Shown one piece after another: positions 8,395 through 16,120 of a stretch of DNA of 38,098 nucleotides (position 1 is the first letter of the stretch; every line of letters starts with the position of its first letter). The position numbers were made by a program, and so were the translations under genes. This DNA is from Lachnospiraceae bacterium. GTDB lineage: Bacteria > Bacillota > Clostridia > Lachnospirales > Lachnospiraceae. The stretch lies in NCBI GenBank assembly GCA_024695605.1, contig JAILHW010000026.1, positions 1 through 38,098 of the forward strand, in the 5' to 3' direction. The notes below the pieces were generated by a model, which was given only the letters and a program-made list of their open reading frames with translations, was not told where the DNA came from and made no database searches.

Positions 8395-9324
8395 TTATTC
8401 AGCCTGTGAAGAAGCCCAGCCTTCATAGATCAGGGTAAAGGAATCGTAATGATCGTCTGTGTAGTAGATCAGGCCGTCGTCGGAGTAAACGATGCGCTTG
8501 GCGCCGCGGCTTTTCTGGTGCAGGGTATCGATGTCGCATTCATGATACACTCTGCCCTTTTTCTGCGGCAAAAGTCCTTCGTAGTTGCCGAACACGTCCC
8601 CGCCGATGCAAAGGCCGTTGGCATACGGATCCAGCCCCCCGCCGGACCAGCCAAGAGATCTGGCCTGCTTTTTGGTGATGAAGTTAACCGGAAGCTTTTC
8701 GTAGGTATACAGATACAGACTGACATCTGCCAGAGTCGTATAAACGCCGTTCTCATCCAGCGCTTCCTCATTGGCAGCGCCGCCTTCCGAGCCGGCTTCC
8801 GATCCTGCTTCGCCGCCTGTAGCAAGGCCGCCTGTTATGGCGCCTGCACCACTGCCGTCAGATGCGTCTGAGCCGGATCCGCCCTCGTTTCCGCCCGCAG
8901 CATCCACTGCATCACTTGCATCTGCCCCGGCCAAATCCCCACTTCCGGCGCTTTGCTCCAAGGATCCTCCTTCGGAGCGTCCCGCATCCGCAAGATCGCC
9001 GCTGCTGCCGTCCTCTTTCTCATCGCTGCCATCCTCGCTGCCAGAATCATCTTCTCCGGCTGCATCATCGGAAAGATCTCCGCCTCCAAAGGTATCATAC
9101 GAAGCATCAGAGCTGCCACCCGAAGGTCTGATACTGGAAGATCCCCCGTCAAAGGAAGCATCACCCGCTCCTGCGGCGTCTGCCTTGCTGCCCCCACCAA
9201 GCTGCTGCTCGGGCGCATAAACGATGCCTGCTCCGTCATCCTTGCTTTTCCCGCAGGCCGCCAGCAGCATAACTGTCAGCGCCATCAGGATACTGATCTT
9301 TACAATCCGTTTCATCTTTCTCAT
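8395..9324 (-). CDS. Lipoprotein with acidic low-complexity linker and C-terminal barnase-like (guanyl-specific) ribonuclease domain
   Basis: Lipobox LAAC (C24); Gly/Ser/Asp/Glu linker; C-terminus DVSLYLYTYEKLPVNFITKKQARSLGW...CIGGDVFGNYEGLLPQKKGRVYHECDI...KRIVYSDDGLIYYTDDHYDSF matches barnase (DYLQTYHKLPDNYITKSEAQALGW...SIGGDIFSNREGKLPGKSGRTWREADI...DRILYSSDWLIYKTTDHYQTF); catalytic Glu, Arg and His equivalents E262, R277, H292 present. Confidence 0.92.
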   Translation of the reverse strand: MRKMKRIVKISILMALTVMLLAACGKSKDDGAGIVYAPEQQLGGGSKADAAGAGDASFDGGSSSIRPSGGSSDASYDTFGGGDLSDDAAGEDDSGSEDGSDEKEDGSSGDLADAGRSEGGSLEQSAGSGDLAGADASDAVDAAGGNEGGSGSDASDGSGAGAITGGLATGGEAGSEAGSEGGAANEEALDENGVYTTLADVSLYLYTYEKLPVNFITKKQARSLGWSGGGLDPYANGLCIGGDVFGNYEGLLPQKKGRVYHECDIDTLHQKSRGAKRIVYSDDGLIYYTDDHYDSFTLIYEGWASSQAE

Positions 9325-12300
9325 CCTCCGCGATCTCTCTTCTTTTTCAGCAAAAGGCCGGTATTCAGCCCGCTGCCTGCCTGCTCAGCACCTTGCTTTC
9401 CGGCTCCGGCCTTCTCATTTCCAGGTCGCTCAGCGCCTTGTGCCAATGCAGCAAAGGTTCCCTTCTGCTTTGCCTGCTCCCCGGATGCCTCCTGCCGGAG
9501 TGCTTCCGCTTTTTTCCTTCTTTGCTCTGCCCAAAGCGCTCCCAGCTCCAGCCTCCTTTGCGCAATGGAGAACAAAAATACCATAAGGGCTGCGATCAGA
9601 AGCGGAATGGTCAGGCTCCTTGCGCTGCTCCTAAGTCTCCCATCGCCCTTCCAAACAGACTCATCACTCTGCAGGATCCGGCCGATCCTTTCCACAAATT
9701 CCTTCGCCTGCTGATCGGAGATCTCAAACCGGTATTCATCCGAGAACTGCCTGATGGCGGCACTTTGCACAGAAGAAACCACCTGGCCGTCCTTCTTTTT
9801 TACCACACTCAGATAGTATATCCCCTCTTCACCCTCCGGCAGCACAGCCTCATAAACGCCGGGCCGCTTTGCCGAAAGCTTCAGTTCTTTTCTCTCTTTG
9901 TCGGGCCCTGTGGCAACTGCTTCGATCTCACATCCGGTCTCGTTTTTCTCCGTGGTGTAGCGGACGCGCTTTTCGCCGCCTTCCTCATCCGCTTCCACAT
10001 ACTCTACGCGGTCCCCCGCCTGCGTCCGGTATCCGTAGGAATACTCACAGATCCGTTTCCACATCCGGGCGGCATCCTCCTGGGAAAGGAACGCTCCGCT
10101 CCAGACGCCCGACACATCACTGGTCCACGCCACACTCCGTCCCATGCCATATTGCCAGGCGCTCAGGATGGGATCATCCTTATCACTCTTGATCAGTTCC
10201 ATAGTGCCGGGCTTCGGGGACGTTGCCACATACCCCGTGATCTGCTCCGTGCCCTCGGAAAACAGCCCTTCGAGGATCTGATTCGACCGGTTCAGGCTCA
10301 GGGAAAAATTGCCGTTTTGCAGATAGGAATCTCCGCTCATCAGCACCTCCTTGGCAAAGATCCGCGGGATATCCGATTTTTCATCCGCCTGATAAAAACG
10401 GCCGTCGCACTGCTTTGCCATCCTCTCAAGCAGCTTTCCATCCGCATCATCCCCCACCGCAACAGTGGAAAGCGTGATCCCGGCCTTTGCGATCGCCGCT
10501 GTCAGGGAGGAAAAATCATTGCTTTCTCCCTGTCCGTCGGTCAGCAGCAAAATATGCTTGATCGGCACATCCTGTTTGCTGATCTCATCATAGGCCTCCT
10601 TTACCGCAGGGCCGATCATGGTACCGCCGCCTTCTTTGGTCTTCTGAATGCCCTCCTTGATGGCCTGCTTATCCTTGACCTGCACGTAAGGCACCTGCCA
10701 GGTGGGCGAATCGTCAAAGGTGATCACGCCCACATAATCCTTGCTGCTCAGATTGTCCACCGCCCTGCAGGCGGCTTCAATGGCCAGATCCAGTCTGGTC
10801 CGGCCCCCTCCTTCGGTATCCGACATACTTCCGGAATGATCGATCACCATCAGCATGCCGATGGCCGGGGTTTCATTGAGCCCCCGCGGCTCCATATCCA
10901 CCGGCAAAATCTCCTCCAGCACGCTTTCCCGGTATCCGCCCAGCGCATAGCTGTTTTCGCCGCCGCAGGCAATGAGCCCTCCGCCAAAGTCCCGGACATA
11001 AGCCTGCAGGTCCGCCAAAAGCCCCGTCGGAAGGTCTCCGATATAGACATCATCCAGCAAAATGCTTCGATACAGCGACAGCTTTTCCAGGCTTTCGGGT
11101 GCATTTTTGACGGAAACGATGTCATACTCCACATTGGCCGCATCCAAAATACGGACCAGCTGATCATACTCGGTCCCTTTTCCCACGATCACAAGCAGTC
11201 TTTGCTGATCCTCCACCTTGGCATAGACGTGGTATCTGTCATTTTCCGGGCAGGCATCCTCCGGTGCACTGACAGATACGCTGAAGCTCTCGCTTTCCCG
11301 GCCGCCCACCTCCATTCCGAAGACAAAATTGTTCTCTCCGGGCAGAAGATGCACCTTTTGCTGCTGGATCCTGCGGGTCGCCGACATCAGATCGATGGTG
11401 GCATCCGTCTCAAAATTGCTTTCCACCTTCACCTGCATCCGGTAGGCATCCCCGGCATGGAGCACGGAAGGGATCTGCACCTCGGAAGGATAGACGTCCT
11501 TTTTGGGCTTTGTGTCAAAAAAGAGGGCGCAAAGCTCTATCTCGGATTTTGACAGCGCCGTTTCCATACGAGACAGGCGCCCCTTGGTCTCTCGTCCGTC
11601 AGACAAAAGCACGATCCGCCCCGTCGTTTTTTCATCAAACATGGTAACCGCCTTGGCTACAGCTCCCTCCAGATCAGTCGCCGTGGTGGACGGAAGCGAC
11701 TGCACCGGCGTGTAGTGATCGCTTCTTGTCAAAAACTGATCGATCTGGGCATCCCCGCCAAAGGCAATGACCCCGTAATAATCCTTTGCGGGCTTTTGGG
11801 CCATCTGGTCCGACAGATACTGTTCCATCCGCTCCCTGTTCTCGGCGTTGGAATCGGAAAGATCCACCAAAAACACAGTCGCCCTGCTGCTTCCCAGAAC
11901 CGGGAGCCGAAGATCAAGCAAAGCAGCAAGCAAAAGGCATGCCGCAAGCGCCGTACAAAGATAAACGGACAAACGGCGCATCCGCTTTTTCTTGACATAC
12001 AGGTAAAGATCCAGCCCCAGCAAAGCCAAAGCGATCAAAAGCAAAAGATTTCGGATGCTCCTGCCGGAGGCCACCCGCTTCACCGTCTGGGTGTTTTTCG
12101 TTTCCACAGCCTCCGCTCTGCCGTCAGATTCCGCTTCCATGGGAAAGAGCACCGCATAGTACTCCCGCCCTGCTTCCGTCAAAGCCGAAAAGATCCCCGT
12201 ATGGGTGGTGTCGGTTGTTTTCGGATCCGGCGCCTTTCCGGTGGTCGGCCGCAGGGACAAACTCTCCCCTGCGGTGTAGACTTGCTTCTTTAATACGGAC

Positions 12301-13808
12301 TGATCTGCCAAATACCTTACGGATCCGGCAACCAGCACCGGGAACTCCGCCAGAAGCGGCAGGTTGCTTTCCCGGATATCAAATCCCACAACCACTCTCC
12401 GGTTTCCGTAAGGGTCGGTCCCATAGTAGCCCACGCAGTCCTCACCGGACATCAAAAAGGGCTCTGCCCAGGAGGGCACGTCATAGGAAAAAGTCTTATT
12501 CACGCCAAAGGCGGCTCCCTCAATCCCCTTGGTGATCTCGCTCTTTTTGCAGGTCACCTCTACGTGTTCAAGCTCACCTCGCATTTCTTCGCGGCCGCCA
12601 AACCGAAGGATCCCTCTGGCCTTCCTGTTCTGATCCGCCCCTGCTGCCTTAAGACCGCCGGCAAAGGGATCCTGTACCTCCCCCTCTTTCTCTGCCTCAC
12701 TGTCCCGGCTGTAGGTATCAAAGTCATAAATGATCAGTTCTTCCTCACCGATCAGACTCTCCGTGGCCACCCTGGAAAGCGTCTTTCCCGTGGCCGCCCG
12801 ATAGGCTTTTTCCAGATACCGGTTACCGCCCCCGGAGATCAGGGCCGCACTCGCTTCGCTGCCGCCCCGTGTAAAGGCATAATTCACATTGTCCTTTTCC
12901 AAAGAATCCGCTGCCAATTCCTTGCCCGCTGCATCCTCTCCTGCAAAGGTGATCCCTGACAGCTCCGCCTTTATGTAGGGGCCAGCCTGAGGGTCCAGTC
13001 CGGAAAACAGCACGTTTTTCTGCTCCCCCGCCTTAAGCCGGATCCTCTGGTTTTGCAAAAGCTTTCCATCCGGATCCAAAAGGCTGATATCACAGGCAGC
13101 ATCCCGGTTGCTGTAATCGGATACCATCGCAACCGCATTTTCCCCTTCCACTGCAAGATAGGAAAGAGCCAGATTGTCCGCCTCTTCCCCAAACGCTACA
13201 ATGGTAAAGTCATCATCAGCCTGCTCGAGCTGCCGTTGGCCGCTTCCGTCCGTCAAAACCAGCGTGGTGTCAGCCGAAAGGGATTTTACCAGATCCGTCG
13301 CAGCATTCAGATCTCCGGCAAGATCGGAAGGCTCCAGATCTTTGATGATCTGTTTGAGCCTCTTATCCGAAGCCTGTCCGGAATACAAAAGTCCTGCCCG
13401 CTCATCACAGCCGATCAGCGTCACCTTTCCGTTTCCCGTCAGTGCCTGGCTTAGGGCATACTCCTTTGCCAGCTCAAACCGGCTTTTCCCGCTTTTGGTC
13501 AGATGCTGCATGCCGGCGGATGTATCAATCACAAGGATCGTATCTCCCCTTCCGAGTGCCAGACTGTTTTTGATCGGCCCCATCAGCGCTGCCACCAAAA
13601 GCAGTGCGATGAGCATCTCCAGATACATCAGGGGATCCGATAAAAACTTCTGCCGGAAAGAAGACATGGAATTAGATCCCTGAAGCCGTCTCCAGATCAA
13701 ATTGGAGGAGACCGTCTTGGGGACACCCTTGGGTCTTAGCAGATATAGAATTAGAATGACGGGAACGCTGATCACAAAGACCAGTGGCCACAAAAATTCA
13801 AATGCCAT
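9321..13808 (-). CDS. Large BatA-like membrane protein with three vWA domains and a GATase1-like segment
   Basis: BatA N-terminus (FLWPLVFVISVPVILILYLLRPK); vWA1 ILVIDTSAGM/LVLTDG; vWA2 VFLVDLSDSN/VLLSDG; vWA3 MVIDHSGSM/LLLTDG; internal TM helices near aa 588-632; starts overlapping by 4 nt with the downstream lipoprotein gene. Confidence 0.9.
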   Translation of the reverse strand: MAFEFLWPLVFVISVPVILILYLLRPKGVPKTVSSNLIWRRLQGSNSMSSFRQKFLSDPLMYLEMLIALLLVAALMGPIKNSLALGRGDTILVIDTSAGMQHLTKSGKSRFELAKEYALSQALTGNGKVTLIGCDERAGLLYSGQASDKRLKQIIKDLEPSDLAGDLNAATDLVKSLSADTTLVLTDGSGQRQLEQADDDFTIVAFGEEADNLALSYLAVEGENAVAMVSDYSNRDAACDISLLDPDGKLLQNQRIRLKAGEQKNVLFSGLDPQAGPYIKAELSGITFAGEDAAGKELAADSLEKDNVNYAFTRGGSEASAALISGGGNRYLEKAYRAATGKTLSRVATESLIGEEELIIYDFDTYSRDSEAEKEGEVQDPFAGGLKAAGADQNRKARGILRFGGREEMRGELEHVEVTCKKSEITKGIEGAAFGVNKTFSYDVPSWAEPFLMSGEDCVGYYGTDPYGNRRVVVGFDIRESNLPLLAEFPVLVAGSVRYLADQSVLKKQVYTAGESLSLRPTTGKAPDPKTTDTTHTGIFSALTEAGREYYAVLFPMEAESDGRAEAVETKNTQTVKRVASGRSIRNLLLLIALALLGLDLYLYVKKKRMRRLSVYLCTALAACLLLAALLDLRLPVLGSSRATVFLVDLSDSNAENRERMEQYLSDQMAQKPAKDYYGVIAFGGDAQIDQFLTRSDHYTPVQSLPSTTATDLEGAVAKAVTMFDEKTTGRIVLLSDGRETKGRLSRMETALSKSEIELCALFFDTKPKKDVYPSEVQIPSVLHAGDAYRMQVKVESNFETDATIDLMSATRRIQQQKVHLLPGENNFVFGMEVGGRESESFSVSVSAPEDACPENDRYHVYAKVEDQQRLLVIVGKGTEYDQLVRILDAANVEYDIVSVKNAPESLEKLSLYRSILLDDVYIGDLPTGLLADLQAYVRDFGGGLIACGGENSYALGGYRESVLEEILPVDMEPRGLNETPAIGMLMVIDHSGSMSDTEGGGRTRLDLAIEAACRAVDNLSSKDYVGVITFDDSPTWQVPYVQVKDKQAIKEGIQKTKEGGGTMIGPAVKEAYDEISKQDVPIKHILLLTDGQGESNDFSSLTAAIAKAGITLSTVAVGDDADGKLLERMAKQCDGRFYQADEKSDIPRIFAKEVLMSGDSYLQNGNFSLSLNRSNQILEGLFSEGTEQITGYVATSPKPGTMELIKSDKDDPILSAWQYGMGRSVAWTSDVSGVWSGAFLSQEDAARMWKRICEYSYGYRTQAGDRVEYVEADEEGGEKRVRYTTEKNETGCEIEAVATGPDKERKELKLSAKRPGVYEAVLPEGEEGIYYLSVVKKKDGQVVSSVQSAAIRQFSDEYRFEISDQQAKEFVERIGRILQSDESVWKGDGRLRSSARSLTIPLLIAALMVFLFSIAQRRLELGALWAEQRRKKAEALRQEASGEQAKQKGTFAALAQGAERPGNEKAGAGKQGAEQAGSGLNTGLLLKKKRDRGG

Positions 13809-13855
13809 GTGTTATCCTTGTAAATATATTTATTAAATCTATATTATATTATCGC

Positions 13856-14818
13856 TCACGCCCACAGCATCCGGAGCGTCTGTGTCAATATCCGTTCAAA
13901 TCCATCCTTCGTGCTGCACAGATAATGATCGGCGCCGCTGTTCTCCGCGATCCGCTGCACCTGTTTCAAAAAGGCCGCCAGTTCCTTTTCATAGCCGCTT
14001 ACTGTCTTTTCATCCAGACTGATCCGCACGCTCTCGTACGCACCTTCCGCATCCAAAAGCTCATAGGTTCCAAATTCCTCGATAACCTGTTCCTCTTTGG
14101 CCAGGATCTGCATCAGAATCACCTTCTGCCCTCTGTACTTTAAATACCTGCAAAGCTCCTCGCCCTTTTCCAGGAAGGATTCCTGCATAAAATCCGAGAC
14201 CAGAATGCTGATCCCCGCAGGCAGATAGGGTACATGGCGGATTGCCTGTGCCAGATCACCGTTTCCGCTCATCTTTGCATCCTCGAGGATCTTCAGCGCC
14301 CGCTTGCAATTGTTCTTTCCGCCGGAAAGACGAAGCTGGGAGAGACGATCCTCCTCGATGAGACTCAGACTGATCCGGTCCAGATTGGAAAGAGCCGCTA
14401 CCGCCACTGCTCCCGCCAGTTGCTTCGAAAGCACGTCCTTACCCCAAAAGCCCATGGAAGCACTCAGATCCAGAAACAGATTCACGGCGCCTTCCCGCTC
14501 CTCCATATATTCCCGGATATAGGGCTTATCCAGTCTGGCATAGACATTCCAGTCGATACGCCGCAGATCATCCCCCGGAAGGTATTCCCTGAAATCCGAA
14601 AACTCGGCGGAGTTTCCTTTATAAGAAGTTTTCCGTCTGCCCTGATAGCTCAGGGTACTTTTTCTGGCGATGGCCACCCGGAGCCTTGAGACCTTTTGGA
14701 AAAACAGAGAGTCAAAAATCTGTGCGTCCGGCTTCGCATTCCGTTCGTCATTTCCCAAGCTCTCAGATCCGTCTTCCTTCTTCACACTATGCAGTTGGTT
14801 ATTCTTATCCTCTGCCAT
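13856..14818 (-). CDS. DUF58 domain protein
   Basis: YQGRRKTSYKGNSAEFSDFREYLPGDDLRRIDWNVYARLDKPYIREYMEEREGAVNLFLDLSASM is a canonical DUF58 motif. Confidence 0.92.
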   Translation of the reverse strand: MAEDKNNQLHSVKKEDGSESLGNDERNAKPDAQIFDSLFFQKVSRLRVAIARKSTLSYQGRRKTSYKGNSAEFSDFREYLPGDDLRRIDWNVYARLDKPYIREYMEEREGAVNLFLDLSASMGFWGKDVLSKQLAGAVAVAALSNLDRISLSLIEEDRLSQLRLSGGKNNCKRALKILEDAKMSGNGDLAQAIRHVPYLPAGISILVSDFMQESFLEKGEELCRYLKYRGQKVILMQILAKEEQVIEEFGTYELLDAEGAYESVRISLDEKTVSGYEKELAAFLKQVQRIAENSGADHYLCSTKDGFERILTQTLRMLWA

Positions 14819-14855
14819 ATCGTTACATTCCGGTAATCAATTATTTTGATCGGTT

Positions 14856-14900
14856 TATCTTGTTTTATATCTTGTATTATATCTTGTTTCTTTATCTTGT
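14856..14900. repeat. Four copies of TATCTTGT (minus strand ACAAGATA) at 12-, 12- and 13-nt spacing
   Basis: Copies at 14856, 14868, 14880 and 14893 in the leader of the DUF58 gene. Confidence 0.85.
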
Positions 14901-15059
14901 TATTTGTTTATGTTGATTTTTACCAGCTTCACACGGTTTACATAACGTTCAAAGTAAAGCACTCCGTTCCGAAATCACCCGCCTGCTTATGATCCGATCA
15001 CGTTCCTAAGATCCTATCACATCTGCTCTGATCGACCTGTTTCAAACAATCTGCCCATA

Positions 15060-16019
15060 TCAGGGTGTCACGTTTTTCAGGATCTCCTCCAGCACCTGAT
15101 CGGCGGATACGCCATCCGATACCGCATCAAAGCTGAGCACGATCCTGTGCCTTAGCGATGGCAAAAATGCCCATCTGATATCTTCAAACGAAATATTAAA
15201 TCTGCCTTCAATAAACGCTCTAGCCTTTGCCATGCGGAGCATTGCCTGTGCTCCTCTGGGAGAAGCACCTTCCCGGATATAGCGATTCTTCTGATGCGTT
15301 GCTTCGATCAGCGCGATCAGATGATCCATTACCGGCTCGGCAACCGGTACCCGGCTGACCAGCTGCAGCATCCGTAGCAGCTCCTCACGGCCGCAGACTC
15401 TTTGCGCCTCTGTGCCCTCTTCCTTTCCCTGTCCGTACTCTGTCAGATACACGATCTTCTTCAGATCCGAGGCAGAGGGAAAGTCCAAATTTAGTTTACA
15501 TAAAAATCTATCCAGCTGTGCCTCCGGAAGCGGATAGGTTCCCTCCGTCTCGATCGGATTCTGCGTCGCCAGTACAAAGAAGGGCTCGGGAAGCGGGTAG
15601 GTGGTTCCGGATTCCGTTACCGTTTTTTCCTGCATGGCCTCCAGCATTGCTGCCTGGGTTTTCGGCGTCGCGCGGTTGATCTCATCCGCCAATACCAGAT
15701 TCGCAAAAATCGGACCGTGACGGAATTGAAACTCCGTCCCCTGGTCGGACCGCATCAGGATGCTGGTTCCCGTGATGTCCTGCGGCATCAGATCCGGTGT
15801 GAACTGAATCCGCTTAAAGGACAGATCAAACACCTTGCTGATGGTATGCACCAGTCTCGTCTTACCAAGGCCCGGCATACCCTCGAGCAGCGCGTTTCCA
15901 TTTGAAAGGATCACACATAACAGCTGTGTGATAATTTCCTGCTCTCCTACGATCTCTTTTTCAATCTGGTTTCTGCACTCCTTCAGTAGTGCAAGACTTT
16001 CCTCCCATTCACGGTCCAT
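15060..16019 (-). CDS. MoxR-family AAA+ ATPase
   Basis: Walker A EGMPGLGKTRLV; LADEINRATPKTQAAMLEAMQEKTVT; ATQNPIETEGTYPLPEAQLDRFL. Confidence 0.96.
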   Translation of the reverse strand: MDREWEESLALLKECRNQIEKEIVGEQEIITQLLCVILSNGNALLEGMPGLGKTRLVHTISKVFDLSFKRIQFTPDLMPQDITGTSILMRSDQGTEFQFRHGPIFANLVLADEINRATPKTQAAMLEAMQEKTVTESGTTYPLPEPFFVLATQNPIETEGTYPLPEAQLDRFLCKLNLDFPSASDLKKIVYLTEYGQGKEEGTEAQRVCGREELLRMLQLVSRVPVAEPVMDHLIALIEATHQKNRYIREGASPRGAQAMLRMAKARAFIEGRFNISFEDIRWAFLPSLRHRIVLSFDAVSDGVSADQVLEEILKNVTP

Positions 16020-16120
16020 CTCTTACCCTCCGTTCTGTTTATTTCTGTTTGTTTCCTTTTATTACTTTTATTAGCGTTTATTTCTTTTGATCTCGATCCG
16101 TCTATATCATAACGCGCGTT

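Noticed and set aside
8469-9239. Alternative-frame minus-strand ORFs 8469..8825 and 8835..9239 and plus-strand ORFs 8771..9220, 8862..9131
   Set aside because: Out-of-frame readings of the low-complexity lipoprotein gene; the supported frame has a signal peptide and barnase domain
9393-11552. 719-aa plus-strand ORF opposite the triple-vWA gene
   Set aside because: Antisense shadow of a strongly supported coding frame; no recognisable motifs and composition expected from complementing the coding strand
14819-15059. Possible riboswitch or small RNA in the moxR-DUF58 gap
   Set aside because: No recognisable riboswitch core or strong terminator hairpin; only the ACAAGATA repeats can be supported
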